NCBI RefSeq assembly: GCF_047948215.1
Contig: NC_134461.1
Span: 91,718,245 to 91,782,244 of the forward strand
Direction of reading: 5' to 3'
Length of the DNA: 64,000 nt
From: Lycorma delicatula
Taxonomy: Eukaryota; Arthropoda; Insecta; Hemiptera; Fulgoridae
Shown here: positions 11,387-24,324 of the stretch, piece after piece
Numbering within the stretch: the stretch's first letter is position 1
Layout of the letters: every line of letters starts with the position of its first letter
Made by a program: the position numbers and the translations under genes
Notes under the pieces: model-generated
Seen by the model: the letters and a program-made list of their open reading frames with translations, nothing else
Told to the model about the DNA's origin: nothing
Database searches by the model: none

Positions 11387-12036
11387 AAATACGGATAGTA
11401 ATTTTATAAAAGAATAAATTATATAACAAAATTAATGCGTAAGATATTTAGTATACACCGTAATTTAATTTGTAGGAGCTTGTACTAGTTTTTTTTAAAT
11501 TTCTTTCAAATGGATGGAATTAAATTAATAATTCAATATAATAATCAATCTTATACCACGATTTAAAATATTTGCTTGAAATAAGAAATCACTCGAAAAC
11601 GGATCTGGAAACGAAATGATTTTTTTTTTTCAGATATTGAATCTGAATATAGTACCTCTTGAGAAGTAGATGGTTAAAGAAATATCAGACAGCTGTGTGT
11701 GCTGCTGCTGTTACAGAAGTAGGATTTTGTAGGGTGGAGCCTTTTGTTACAGAAGCAGACCTCTTGCCTGTTTGCCTGGCCTACCGCAAACTATATGCTT
11801 ACGACTATTATGAATGAACAGTGGTTTATTCTGAATAGGTACCAAAATATTATAGATTACAGTTAATCCGTATATATTTGTTATAGAATATTTCATAATT
11901 TTTTATTTAGATGACTTCCTTTATTTTTTTCCTTTACAAATTTTTTATATATTTTAAAATATTTTTATTATTGTTTTATATTTTATCACAGATACACAAA
12001 TTAGCATTGCCTTATTAATTTGATTGATTTATTTTT
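11387..12036. other. A+T-rich interval
   Basis: Nothing assigned. A short less-biased patch (11690-11810) contains two related segments, gttacagaagtaggatttt and gttacagaagcagacctct, a small direct repeat without coding content. Confidence 0.5.
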
Positions 12037-12499
12037 ACTTCCTTGTCGAAGTAAAGGAAGTACTGTGATCGCGAAAAAGTTCGGTTTTCAAATTTCAACG
12101 GAAATATCCATTTTCACCAACTCTGAAACCATTTTAACTTGATTCGGCGTGACGTCTATACGTACGTATGTATCTCGCATAACTAAAAACCAGTAGCCGT
12201 ATATGTTGAAATTTTGAATTTAGAACTGTTGTAACATCCAGTTGTTCACCTCCCCTTTTGATTGCAATCGACTAAACTAAAGGTGTCCAAAAATGAAAAA
12301 AAATAATTTGATTTTGGACTTTTTCTTAACTGTGGTATATACCCTTATTGAGGGCTTTTCAACGATATGTACCACTAAGTTTTAATAAGTGGTACTTATT
12401 AAAGAAATGGAGGATCGTATATCACTTTCAAATGAAATAAGTTTAAATGAAGTGCAGCAAAAAATTTCTCTAAGTAATTTAATAGGAGTACAAGGAAGT
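12037..12499 (+). repeat. Element C copy with internal deletion
   Basis: Begins acttccttgtcgaagtaaag, the conserved foldback 5' end. It continues through aatatccattttcaccaa, the cgtacgtatgtatctcgcat block and caaaaatgaaaaa, then jumps to the 3' end aatttaataggagtacaagg. Just before the 3' end it carries a segment (about 12400-12480) otherwise seen only in the 53.6-kb copy. A hairpin, gtaccact with agtggtac, lies at 12369-12395. Confidence 0.85.
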
Positions 12500-13709
12500 C
12501 ATGTCGTGTTCACATCACATCTTTTCTTATTTTTGATTATAATGTTAAATTGAACAATATTCGGTAAATTATGACAGTATTCTTTAAATAACTAAAATGT
12601 ATTTACCCATTTACATTCCTGACAGAATTTGTACTTATGTCGATGGCTGAAATATGTACCTTAGCTATTAAATTTACTTTATTATATTTTACATCAATTT
12701 TAAATGTAACTTTATTTGGAATTTATCCAAAATCAGTTGTAAATATTCATTTTATACCACGATATAAAATAAAATGGTTTTCTTCTACTTTTCTTTCTGA
12801 TAACACTTACATCTTTAGTTTTTTATGCAAACTGTTCTGAAATTACATCTTTTATTTTGAAATATCATTCATTTAGATGAATGAATTAGAACGTAAGTAC
12901 ATTACTTGTTTTACGAAAAACTAAATGTAATTTTAAAAGTTTGGTAATTTTTTTCCAGAATACGAATTTCTTTCATTGGTTTTGTTATATCTATAAAAAG
13001 CTAAAAATTTTTATAGATTGCGCTCAGATATATAGTCAAAAAGACTATTCATTTTACTCTCCTATCCATTTTTTATCTGTTTATAATTTTTCTTTCATAT
13101 TATCAGACAACATTTCATTATTTTTTCTCTTCTTTGTTTTATTCGCCTCCTATCATTCCTTGACAATCCTTTTTTTTATTTAGTGTGTCCTCCTTACATG
13201 TTCAGTTCATGATGTTTTCCTTTAATTTCAACACATTTAAATTTTTTTTTCCATTCGGTTTTTCTGATGGTCCTTGTCTCAAAAATTTATATTCCAAAAG
13301 AAAAACTTTTCACATTAGTTTTAAGTCTACTGAGACTTTTCTTTTGTGAACGATCACTTAATATTTCTAAACGTAGATTTTCTTCATGGGAAGTCTTGCT
13401 TCTTGTCTCTCCCGTACAATTTATGTTGCAAGTAACACTTAGACCCAGATAATTAAATAAATACTTTTCCTAAACTCTTTCCTTCTAACTATATACACTA
13501 CCTACACAGCCATAATATCTTCTTTTTACCTTTATTAATTTTTATTCAATACTCGTTTTGAAATCATAATGTTTTTCTGTTATCATTTACTGTTCTTTCT
13601 CTGTCTATCACTATTTGAATATCCACTTAATGGTCTTTTTTTAATTCTTTCTCCTTAACTTATCATCCAGTTTTATTTTTTTATAATGTTCTTTTTAATA
13701 ACTTTTCTG

Positions 13710-13741
<32 letters not shown>

Positions 13742-14529
13742 GTAGACGTAGTGAAATGTAATGTGAGAGTTACACCTCTACCGTTAACTTTGACATTCAT
13801 CCTCTTTATCAACTTTTACTGTTTTCTTTCATCTTTTCAACTTGTAAATCGAAATAATTTTTACACAATCAGTTATTTGTTAATGATATAGAGCAGGACC
13901 GTACGTATATCTGAAAAATTTTAATACTTCATAGCCTATAATTTTTAAAAAGTTGTACAAGTAAAATTCTTGATGAATAAAATACAAAAAAAAAAATTGA
14001 TAAAAGAGTGTTAAAATATAATAAGTATATAGAAAATGATTTATTTTTATGAAAGAAATGAAATGTATTAATTATCCTTTGCTATCATAACGGTAAAATA
14101 AAGATTCCTTCTTCTAATTCATCTTAAAACTACTAATATCATTATAATTTTTAAGAATGAAAATAATTATTTTTTTTAAAACCAAAGAAATTACAGTGAG
14201 ATGTTTTGTTTTTTTTAAGTAAGATATAAACTGTTAAAATTTATTGGATAACAAAAAAATAAAATTAAAAATAGTGTGAGAACGAATGCGACAGAACGAT
14301 ACACGTGTTTTTCGGTACATGACTAGGAATAACATAAGTTTAAAAGATTCAAAGAGTGAACGAACTATAAGTTTATCATCATATTTAATCCGTTACAGCT
14401 GATACAAATACAACTCAAAATTTTACAAAAAGAAAAAAACAAAATCGAAAATAATTATGTATTTTAAAATGTTTGAAAAATAAAATAATATTGGAAATAT
14501 TATTTACATATTTATTTATTTAATTATAA

Positions 14530-14576
<47 letters not shown>

Positions 14577-15171
14577 TATAATATTTATAAACTAATAGTT
14601 TATAAATAGTTTATTTAGTTCGATGAAACCTGCAGCGAACAATATAGCTTGGTATAGTTTGAATTCTGCAGAAACTTGGCAACATAAGTCCAAAAACGCA
14701 CAGAATTGTCATGCAGATAGCCTCAAGCTCATAGGGAGCTCAGTCTATGACGAAGTAAAATTTGCTTCACCTTCTTAAAAAACTCGGAAAAAATGTTATA
14801 GTTTGAGTGATTGACCCTGATCACTTATATTTGCGATGGGGTTTTTGAGCTTGTCAATCAAAGAAATCGGTTGAAAAGAAAAACGATGGAAATTTGGAAG
14901 ACCATTACCGCTTACATATACTTTTTCCAAGAGATTCAGTAATTTTTTTTTTTAATTTATCCACTGTCTCCATCAATAGATCGGCTTAGAACTACATCAG
15001 TCCAGTCAGAATTTATTAATAATATTAATTTATTTTGATTTCTTTACAAAATGTAAACTAACTTTTTTCCTTAAAACTAAAAGATAAGTTTTGGTAAAAC
15101 TGTAATACACATTCCAGACACTCACATTTGACTAATAGCTAAATAATATTGTCTCTTAACATTTCATTTTT
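12500..15171. other. Long unassigned A+T-rich interval with T-rich strand bias
   Basis: From about 12860 to 13700 the plus strand is markedly pyrimidine-rich. In that part the segment 13240-13330 weakly resembles 18620-18720 (both contain tccagaatttatattc- or tcaaaaatttatattcc-like blocks), so an old A-rich minus-strand retroelement ORF1 is possible. Microsatellites: (TA)n at 13710-13735 and (ATT)n at 14532-14574. About 14600-14900 is less biased but matches nothing known to me. Confidence 0.45.
14532..14574. repeat. (ATT)n microsatellite
   Basis: About 14 uninterrupted TTA/ATT triplets. Confidence 0.97.
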
Positions 15172-15726
15172 ACTTCCTTGTACAATAAAGGAAGATACGT
15201 TCGTACGTATCTCGCATAACTCAAAAACGATTAGCCGTAGGAAGTTGAAATATTGGATTTAGGACTGTTGTAAAATCTAGATGTCCTACCCTTTTGATTG
15301 CAATCAACTGAACCAAAAGCGTCCAGAAAAAGCCCAAAATCAAAAAGTTTGAATTTTGGATTTTTTTCTTAAGTGTAGGTATAAGCCCTCATTGAGAGCT
15401 TTTCAACGATATATCATAAGTGGTACTTATTTTCATTGGTTTCAGAGTTATAGCCTAATGAAATTTTAATTAATGAAATATTTGGATCTTAAGGGAAAGC
15501 ACATAGGTTCGAGTCAAAATTCATCTCCTTTTTTTTAACTTTTTTTTTAATTTAAATATATTGATTTATTAATAATTCTTAACCTCTGATTGTAAAATAT
15601 TTTACGATGTATAATAATTCAATAATAACAAAAAAAAAATATCTGAAAATTATTAATGAAATAAATTTTATGTATTTTCATTAAAAAAAAAAAAGTATGG
15701 GTAATTTAATAGGCGTTCAAGGAAGT
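15172..15726 (+). repeat. Element C copy with 5' deletion
   Basis: Has the 5' end acttccttgtacaataaagg but then jumps directly to gtacgtatctcgcataactc, losing about 120 bp present in other copies. The body is complete, and the 3' end aggcgttcaaggaagtcatg closes at 15726. A B-box-like taggttcgagtc is at about 15507. The frames at 15668-15898 and 15728-15913 overlap its end and its T-rich flank and are not genes. Confidence 0.88.
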
Positions 15727-16108
15727 CATGTGGAGTCCACATCAGATTTTTTATTCTTATCAAGGCGCAACTTTCTCGCCTTTTGTATATCCTCGAACAG
15801 TTTTTCCCATTCAAAAGGCTTTCTTGTCTTTTTTTGGTCCAACCAATATAAAACAAAAGACTGATTTTCAAAAACCTATTAAAATGATCCCCATTCAATT
15901 CTTATTTTATTAAATTATGATTATTTTAATTCGGTACCGAATTTAACGTACGTTTTGTGTTTGTCATTTTTTACAAGTGAAAAAGATCGAAATTTAAATT
16001 AAAATTGATTTGTATTATTTATTCGTATTTAATACGTTTTATGAAGGCATGTTTTTTCCTGGAATGACATTCTAAGAAATCGGGATAGTATACAGTATGA
16101 CGGGAAAT
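15727..16108. other. Interval between element C and a MITE
   Basis: A+T-rich sequence with no recognised feature. Confidence 0.5.
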
Positions 16109-16580
16109 GGTACTTACGTATTAACGCCACCGCAGCTACAGCTTTATTCAAAAACAAAGTAGTCAATCGGATTTCGGTGAAAAATGAACAGTCTATTAAT
16201 AACAGTTTATTAGTTTTAATAAATGGTTATTTATATTTATTTATTTTATAAATATAATTTAACCAAACTTAACCTACGCTCGCTTCGCTCGCTAACCTTG
16301 ACTAATTAACACCGTAATTTTTTGAGTATTTATTTAATAAATTAATAAATTCAGTGATTATTGCATTTATTTATTATTTTAATAATCAAAACACTCCTGT
16401 TAATTAGTCAAGGTTAGCGAGCGAAGCGAACGTAGGTTATGTTTGGTTAATAAAATAAATAAATATAAATAACCATTTATTAAAATTAATAAAGAGACTG
16501 TTCATTTTCCTCCGAAATCCGATTGACTACTTTGTTTTTAAATAAAGCTGTAACTGCGGTGGCGTTAATACGTAAGTACC
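16109..16580. mobile_element. 472-bp MITE with long terminal inverted repeats
   Basis: The left arm starts ggtacttacgtattaacgcc and the right arm ends with its reverse complement, ggcgttaatacgtaagtacc. The arms stay complementary for roughly 200 bp each, including the inner blocks caatcggatttcggtg / ctccgaaatccgattg and aacctacgctcgcttcgctc / gagcgaagcgaacgtaggtt. A short A+T-rich loop sits at the centre. There is no coding capacity, so it needs a transposase in trans. The flanks both contain ggaaat (16103-16108 and 16583-16588), a possible target duplication with a one-to-two-base offset. High arm similarity suggests fairly recent insertion. Confidence 0.92.
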
Positions 16581-18202
16581 CAGGAAATAAACAAAAAATC
16601 ATAATAATATAATAGTATCTGTGATTAGCTATTTTAATTTAATTTTTTCATAGTTTTATTTATTTAATTTCGTTGTAAAGTTTGGAAGAAATCGTTCGGT
16701 ATTTATTTCATAGAAATTGTTAAATTCGTTTATTTTCTGGTTAAATATAAGTGTTTGTTATTAATTTTGTACAATTTTATGCATCTTTAACCGTAAGAAT
16801 TATATGAAAAACTTGAAATTTATTCATAAAATAACCATTATATAATTTTTCTTTAATACAATTCTCCCTTTACGAATATATTTTTGGAAAAATCAAATTT
16901 ATTAATATCGTGTACCATTTTCAAAGGTAGTAGTTTTAATTTCTATTAATGGTAATAACTTACATATATATATGTATACATGTAGGCTTGCATATCTTTG
17001 GTAAACAACTAAGGTGATAATTCTGTTTACATATGACTAGTTCCTGTGTGGTTTTCTCATACATTTTATGTTACTTTGTAACAAATACACCTTAGTAAGT
17101 GTCTGTTTAAAAAAAATGGTCATTATTTGTTTCCTACATCCTTAGCACCTTTAATACGACATAAACACACCAATTAGGTTCTTCAAAATATAGACATAAT
17201 AAAAGGTTTATTTAACATTTTCATCCAGCTGTTATAACACCCTCTATGATGGACATCAGTTGAAAGGGTTCACTTATTTTTAACGAGACATTTTTGGCAA
17301 GGGTTAGAGACAATGATTATCTTAGTTAAAAAAAAAAAAGAATTGAAGGGGTTGCATATCTCGTATAAGATCAAACTAGTACCCTTGATAATACTTCTGA
17401 TATTAATGGGGGTAATCCATCCCTAACATTCAATCACGCCTGTCTACACTTCTATATAACTTAAGGTTACCTTTCTTCGTATACCTATTGGATTCGACCG
17501 CACCACCAAAAACCAGTCAAATCAACCCCCGTCTTATAACAATACATCTCTAAACTGGTATTCTTACTTACCTTTTTTGTATTTTTTAAAGTACTTTACT
17601 CTTGAACGGTACAGTCAAAACGACAATAAACGGGAATGTAGATCTCGATTTTGCTGCAGAAGGCGCGTTACGAAGCCCTTTTCTGTTTATTATTTATTCA
17701 AAAGGAACGTCTTTGTGTAAAATAAAATAATGATTTTCCAAATAATAGAAAGTTTGAATAGAAAATAAGTAACTTATTCAAATAATTAAATTGGAAATTG
17801 CTTTCATAATAATAATAATTATGATAGAAATTGTAAATAAAAAATTATTGTACAGTCTATTTAATTACAATTTCTATAGTGAATATAGTGAAGTCTATTG
17901 TAATTTTTATATTCATTAAATTTTTCACTGCCTAAAGATCTTGAACCATTCATTTTCACCTCTTCTTAGATGATATAACCTATATAAAGATAATTAATTA
18001 TATACTTATATAAAGATAATTATTTAAAGAGACTAAAAAAAATTATATTAGTAGTCCAAAAAATTATTCCCTGAATGGATTATAAGTATGTAATTTTAAG
18101 TATCGATAAAACTGTTTCACTGTGCTTCTCACGTAGACGTAAAAATGCTACACCGCGTTGAAAGAACTACAATTTTTTCCCTCCAATTTTGAAAATATGC
18201 TA
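16581..18202. other. Unassigned interval
   Basis: A+T-rich to about 17100. The part 17110-17660 has more balanced composition (for example gaccgcaccaccaaaaacc, gcagaaggcgcgttacgaag) but no open frame over about 60 codons, and I recognise no family. 17780-17930 contains a loose inverted pairing around tacaatttctat / attgtaaata. Confidence 0.45.
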
Positions 18203-18470
18203 GCTCACCAGGTGTTCTAGTGGTGAACTCGTCATCGCAAATCAACTGATTTCGAAGTTGAGAGGTCTAAGGTTCAAATCCTAGTAAAGGTACTTTTATA
18301 CGGATTTGCATACTAGATCGTAAATACCGGTGTTCTTTGGTGGTTGGGTTTCAATTAACTCTACTTCTCAGGAGCAGCCGACCTAAGACTGTACAAGACT
18401 TCACTTCATTCGCATTCCTACATATCATCCTCTGAAATAGTACCTTACGGTGGTTCCAAAGGCTAAACAG
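18203..18470 (+). repeat. SINE B copy 2
   Basis: Starts ctcaccaggtgttctagtgg and has box B aggttcaaatcct at about 18270. The body ttctttggtggttgggttt is intact and the tail tcctctgaaatagtacctta leads to ggctaaacag, then an A run. It is slightly shorter than the 51.5-kb copy through small deletions in the middle. Confidence 0.9.
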
Positions 18471-18763
18471 AAAAAATGTAGAACTATAAATCACGCTAAA
18501 CATAGCGTCCCTCTTTTATTTCCTGCCATTTATTTTTTGGGGAATTTTTTCTGAATTCTTCATCTATTACTATTCTTTTTTTGGTTTTTGAGGTTCATCT
18601 TAGTAAAATCTTGCTTTCTGAAGGTTTCTTTTAATTTTTTAATTTTTTTTTGTCTAATTCCCGATTCTGTTTGTCCAGAATTTATATTCCTGTACAGTTA
18701 AAATTTTTCTTGACTTTATTCTAATATATGCTTTTAGTTTTTCTTTTTATGTAAAAGAAGCTG

Positions 18764-18830
18764 GTTTTCACTTTCTTGTGGACAAGATAACTCCCGTAAT
18801 TTTACGCCAATCATTTTCAATTTTTTTTTT
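18764..18830 (+). repeat. Element D fragment
   Basis: Only the internal block tttcactttcttgtggacaa to gccaatcattttcaattt is present, matching 25665-25730. Both ends of the element are missing. Confidence 0.75.
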
Positions 18831-20177
18831 TATTTTGTAGATCTACTATAAACAAAGTTTTCTTGTGATATTTCTTGATCTATCCAGGCAAATATTTGAA
18901 CTATTCATTTTTTTCCAATTCTATGAAGTAACATATTAATTCATTCCTGACGTAATCTAAGTAATTTGTCAATTTACTAATAATGTATCAATGTACTGAT
19001 CAGAACAAAATATATATTCATTTATATATACCTATAATTCTCGTACATAGTGAGCGCAATTGTTTTGTCATTTTTTTTGTTTTAAAAAATTAAAATGTTT
19101 AGTGTAAGTGATATCACTGAATTACTGATCACTGATCTGTAGAATTAGGTGTGACTTCTACGGAAAGGTTTCTTTAACGTTACAAAAAAAAATTTAGATA
19201 ATCCGTATTAAATTTCTTTTACTGTTGTAAGTTAAACTAACGTTGTATTTTAATTTCTGTGCAATGGTGTTAACGTCACTTTTAAGATAGTGTATATAAA
19301 CGTAGGTTCTTTTACTACTATTTCTTTCTTAAACCGCGAGTAGAGAAAAGATAACTCTACAATAGATTTATAAACTGCAGATGGATTTATTTATACTGAA
19401 TTAAAGAAATAAAAAATTAGCATATGTAAATTTTTAATCTTGTTATTTGGCCAAAGTTATAACTAAATTGAGTTTGTTTTCTTTACTAAATATTCAAACC
19501 AAATAAAGTGAAAGTAAATTATTGGATCAACAATCTGTTAGTTATATGTCTCAATATACAACATTCATCTATTTTATCGATACATTTAAATGTAAAACGT
19601 ATCTGAATGATAGAATATAGGTGCCATTTAGATAGAAATCAAGCTTGTATTTTCAAGTTTAACTCAACTAAAGTTGTACACCTCTATCTAGGACGGTATG
19701 TTACTATTATCTGTATTAAAAGGAGACAATGTCTTTGATATAAAAGCTGTCCACAGAATAATTTATTAACAGCTAACTAGACGCTTGATCGTAATGAATT
19801 AGACAAGACTCTTCTTCTTAACTTCCATCTTTATCTTGTATACCGTATTTATACTTTATTCTCTTTGTCTTTCTCACACTATTTAGTGTCTCTGTATCAT
19901 TGCCAAGTCTATAAACGTTTATTGGGCGAAACCAACTTCTTCTCTTTTACCGAGATATCATCCCACGCCCCAGGAATCTTTCGACCTAACTATTCTGTTC
20001 AGGTTTATTTATTACGAATAATCTTTCAAAAGACGTTGCGATCTATCATCAGTGTGAGTAGCGTACACCTTTTGGGTAAATTGATATAAGAACAAGATAA
20101 GAAAGAAATCTGTTTATTTGTTTAGAAAATTTATAATATTACATAACAAAATAAGGTAATTTTATTATTATCGTTTT

Positions 20178-20217
<40 letters not shown>

Positions 20218-20799
20218 TTAGTTCCTTAATTTACAACACGTAACAATAAAACTCTGCTTAAATTAGAAAGCTAAACATTCGAGGTTAGCGTTTGACTAAA
20301 AATCTTTTGTGCTAAATAGTAAAAAAAAATTCAACTCAAAATACTTTTATGTTTAAAAATTTGAACATAGCTTTTTTATAAATATTAAATCAGAGTCATG
20401 GCCTATATCATTACACTACAAAAATATACTGTTGACTGATGAAAAAACAAAAAGTATCTACAAATCGTCAACGTAGACAATGTAATCTTTTGTTTTTGAT
20501 AGCCTTGGTGGCACTGACAGGAATATGTTTGCCTGCTAAACCGAAGGTACTGTTTCGATTCTGAAATTTTTCTCCGCCCCATGCTAACGTAGTTGCTAAT
20601 AATCTCAGCAGTTAATTTGATTTAAATGTAAAAAAAAAAATTTTAATCTTGTAATTAAGATATATCGGGATCGTTGATGGATTTTATCAAATAAAAAAAT
20701 CGGAATTACTGACATCAGTCCATTTAGTGAAGAGTAAAACATTATTATTATTATTAATACGGTTTTCAAGTCTACCGTTCTGGTAGTCGCTGGTGTTAT
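18831..20799. other. Unassigned A+T-rich interval
   Basis: No gene assigned. A (TA)n run occupies 20185-20215. A 74-codon plus frame (19865-20089) lies in a less-biased patch (about 19780-20080) but carries no motif I know and shows no exon-like context. Confidence 0.5.
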
Positions 20800-21330
20800 A
20801 ACTATTGCTCTTTTGGCAAGGGAGCGCCAGGCAGCCTACAGGAGGATACGGGCAGGCTCATTCCAGGAACCTATAACCCGGAGAGAAACGGACTCACACC
20901 TACCTCTCCTGGCAAGAGACCTGGAACCGCAAGACCAGAGGACGATGATCACAAAGTATCCCCTTGGTCAGACCGTGGAAATAGCAGCGGCATGGAGAGG
21001 TAGAGTACTACGTGACCCAGTTTTTAAACGGTCACGCGTTCTCTATTGCCCCGGTGTACGGGACGACGCTGAGCACACCTTATTCAAATTTCCTCGGTGG
21101 ATGGCAGATTGAGGGACACTAGACGCGGTTCTTGGAGCACTGGGCCCCCAAATGTGGTTGCGATGATGCTCCGTGATCTAAGCAGCTGGGAGAGTGTGGC
21201 TCGAATCGTTTGCTTCTCAAGAAGGGCGAACCTTCTTGGGGTAACTAATGGGTAATTTTGGCCAGTAGTATACTAATGATAATTTGATAAGACACCAGTG
21301 GGTGTCCGGCAATCCGTGTGTAAATGCATT
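20800..21330 (+). pseudogene. R1-like LINE ORF2 C-terminal end
   Basis: The end of a non-LTR retrotransposon polymerase polyprotein. Reading across frames gives LARERQAAYRRIRAGSF, then SWQETWNRKTRGR (the family WQxxW..s.kGRW block), and the zinc-like end PGVRDDAEHTLFKFPRW, matching the R1-type pattern C..C....D.AEHTLF.CPRW. A further segment follows with LRDLSSWESVARIVCF-like reading after a stop. The longest clean frame is 20813-21112. The RT catalytic domain is absent, so the copy is 5'-truncated. The island is clearly richer in G+C than its flanks. The 3' end near 21330 (cctctttcccccgaaaaaa) may be the element tail. Confidence 0.85.
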
Positions 21331-21956
21331 TCCACCTCTTTCCCCCGAAAAAATATTGTTGTTTTAAGGATGGAATTTCCCAGTTCGATTATTTTTATTG
21401 AAGTCTGTTAAAAATTAAATTGTTAACGAAATATAATTTCGAAAAATTACATATGAAAATGGAAAAATGGGAATAGCTTAATAGAAAGAAATTGTTATAG
21501 TTAATGATATTAAATTTTTCTTGAATAAAAAAAGAGGTACGCTAAACGGCTATTGAAATACTCTGGAAAAACGCTCAGAAACGTTTAGAAAAAACTAAAT
21601 AGATTTAAAACTAGACAGAAATTTCGGTTGTTAAATAATTACTATTGGTATGTAGTAAGGGAAGCAGTACGAAAAAGAATTTTTAATTTAAGAAATAATA
21701 ACAAACTTTGATTAACAAAAAATTGACTTTCTAATAGTTTTTACAAAATAAAAGTAAAAAATACAAATAATTTTTCTAAAGAAAAATAGCTCAATTTTTT
21801 GTCAACAGTTACTTGTATAACTTTTATTCTATAAAATAGGTTTAAAATACTCAATTTGTATTGTTTTGTTAAATCACATTTATTATTACTTTTATTTGAA
21901 AAAATTACTTATTTTCTTTTATTTACTTTATTACTGTTTATTTATCCCCCTCACCA
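21331..21956. other. A+T-rich interval
   Basis: Nothing recognised. The last bases before the following hairpin (tttatccccctcaccactgg) resemble 62363-62390, the 3' border of the R1-like LINE at the right end of the window. Confidence 0.5.
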
Positions 21957-21989
21957 CTGGGCCGGAACCTTGGAAAGGTTCCGGCCCAG
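21957..21989. repeat. Perfect 15-bp-stem GC hairpin
   Basis: ctgggccggaacctt and its exact reverse complement are separated by gga. The hairpin sits where the SINE A' copy on the minus strand should end in its shared tail. No T run follows, and a bacterial-type terminator is not expected here. Confidence 0.85.
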
Positions 21990-22094
21990 GTTCAGAGGAT
22001 GAGATGAATGATTTGTAGCGTGTGTGAAAATGCCATATCTGACCAGGATTCGAACCCGGGAAAGGCCGAGACGCTACCACTCGCGTCACGGAAG
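21990..22094 (-). repeat. SINE A' copy 3
   Basis: Minus strand. The head ends at about 22094 (gacgcgagtggtagcgtctc on the minus strand), box B cgggttcgaatcctgg is at about 22047-22062, and the body is ttttcacacacgctacaaat. The tail is cut at gaggatgag near 21990 and replaced by the hairpin. Confidence 0.82.
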
Positions 22095-22101
22095 CATTTA
22101 A

Positions 22102-22131
22102 CCGTATATATATATATATATATATATATAT

Positions 22132-22201
<70 letters not shown>
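22102..22201. repeat. (TA)n followed by a T69 tract
   Basis: About 30 bp of (TA)n, then 69 uninterrupted T residues (22133-22201). On the minus strand the tract is a long poly-A directly 3' of the sequence at 22202-22410, as expected of a retroposed transcript. All overlapping open frames (poly-Lys or poly-Phe) are artefacts of it. Confidence 0.97.
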
Positions 22202-22202
<1 letters not shown>

Positions 22203-22410
22203 AGTGCTTCAATTCTCTTTCCACTGGAGCCGGGCATACAAGTAAGCATTAACACAGCTCCTTTTTGCGTCAAACTGCCTCCAGAGAGTCGGGATTCGGT
22301 CTTTTGCTGAGCCACAAGGGAATTGCCGCCCAATCATCGAGGGTAGAACACCTAAGTGGCTCACCCCTCCTGGACGGAGCTGTCCCAACCCTAAAGTCAT
22401 CACATTTAAC
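22202..22410 (-). mobile_element. Candidate retroposed sequence ending in a poly-A tail
   Basis: A G+C-richer segment whose minus strand runs straight into the A69 tail, the signature of LINE-mediated retroposition. It could be a SINE, a LINE 3' UTR or a processed transcript. I do not recognise it. Minus-strand frames of about 60 codons in three phases overlap here and none has a known motif. Its 5' border is placed at about 22410, where A+T-rich sequence resumes. Confidence 0.5.
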
Positions 22411-23719
22411 CATATTTAACAAAACATAATTTACCCGGCACAAATAACACATTTATTATTTCACGATTAATTCATCGACCTGAACAAAAAGGACGAAACT
22501 AAAAACGAAAAACAGGAGAATTAATAACTTGTGACAAAGAAATAGCACACTTACTACATTAAAAAAATGAGTGCCGAAATTTTCAACTAGAGTAGTTCTA
22601 GTAAGCGTTGCTATGACAACGAGATAAGCACTAGTTACCGGCATGATAAAATCATGTTGTTTTGACTCTCACGCAACCTCCTGCCAAGGCATACTTACCA
22701 GGCCCATAAAGAAATAGTTCTTTGGAAAATCAAATTATCTGTACCCGGGGAAGGAGGAACATTTTATTAATAATCAGTTTTTGATCAGCTCAAATGTATA
22801 CTACAATAAATTACTTTACCTCCAAATACTAAAAATCCGTCTGAGATAAGTCCTAGTTTTTGAAGAAAAAAAAAAACTGTTGCACCGTTTGCATCTTGAC
22901 GGATGCCAAACTAATCACAATGTTGTGTTATCTACTTTAGAGAATCTAAAAGATGACCTCCGGTAGCCCATCAGGGCTAGGAACAGAGAGGGTGGTGACC
23001 CACTGGAATCGTTACAAGGCGGGTGTCTTCATCTACGGCAGTCAGGGTGTACCCATTTCAAGTATTGTCAGGCTAATGGGACTTCTGTAAAACATTTAAT
23101 CAGATCCCTTCTGCTTGATGTATTTTATAAAGGATTTGTTCGAAAGTAAAATTGTATAGAAATCAAATATTATTTTGAGCAGATCAATTTTTTTAATTAA
23201 GGATATATTATAAGATTATTTAATTAATCTACAAATATTTTGAATTAAAATTAAAATAAAAGTGATGATTTTCAAATATATCCAATCGAATTAAGAGAAT
23301 AAATATAATATAAACAAATTTTTTTAAAAAGTGCTTAGTTATATCATAATGTGTAACCTTCAATAACCTTTGAAATATTACTTAAAATGAATAAGTACAA
23401 TTACTTATAATTTATATTTTAATGATTAATTGAGCAGTTTTGTTATTTATTTTTTGAAAATTAATTTTTATACATTAGTTCACCAGACAAAATTTATAGT
23501 ATTCATAACATAATAATTATTCACCAAGCTTAGTTCTACTGTATCTAGTTAAATTCAGAATACTGGTTCCGTTTGTTGTGAAAATGAACAAATCTATCTA
23601 TCCATTTGTCTGGGAGTGATGGAGAACATCCAATTCTAGAGTTTAGTCCTTGCATTATAATGACATGATCAGAATGCATAGACATCTATCATAGATAGTT
23701 AGCAGACACTATTTTACAC

Positions 23720-23789
<70 letters not shown>

Positions 23790-24284
23790 AACACACATAT
23801 TATATACCGTGCATGTATAATGAATATAATACTAACATTATATAAAGTCTTTTATTGATTACAAGACTTAACACAATTATTTTTTTTTTTTTAATATGTA
23901 ACAATAACTTTAACTAAACGAACAATTACATCTAATTTGCATCTAATAATTTTAAACTGTTTGCAATTGGATAATTATGAAAGTTACCTTTGGAATTATG
24001 GAATTATTTTCGGAATAGTTTAAAATTGAAGATACTACAGGTAAAAAAGGATATCTTGAATTGAAATTGCTTATATTTGAAATCAAGGATGAGTGATTTG
24101 AAAATGTCCATTAAAATAAGTACACACAATTTACATTTAAAATTTTTTCCTATAAACCATTAACTTTTTTTATTGACTTTTCGAAAAAAAGTAGGGTATT
24201 ACTTTCAGTCGCTTGTCGGATTGTCGGGTGAAAATGAATTTTCTTATGAGAAGTACTAGAATACAATTCACTTATATGTGCTTT

Positions 24285-24324
<40 letters not shown>

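Noticed and set aside
21957..21989. Rho-independent terminator
   Set aside because: The hairpin is strong but the context is eukaryotic and no T run follows on either strand directly.
21931..22333. Several overlapping frames of 97-113 codons
   Set aside because: They read through the T69/A69 tract and (TA)n; Lys or Phe runs show they are artefacts.
23723..23785. CRISPR-like array or other phased repeat system
   Set aside because: Only dinucleotide microsatellites and two-unit tandem duplications are present; no spacer-repeat pattern exists anywhere in the window.
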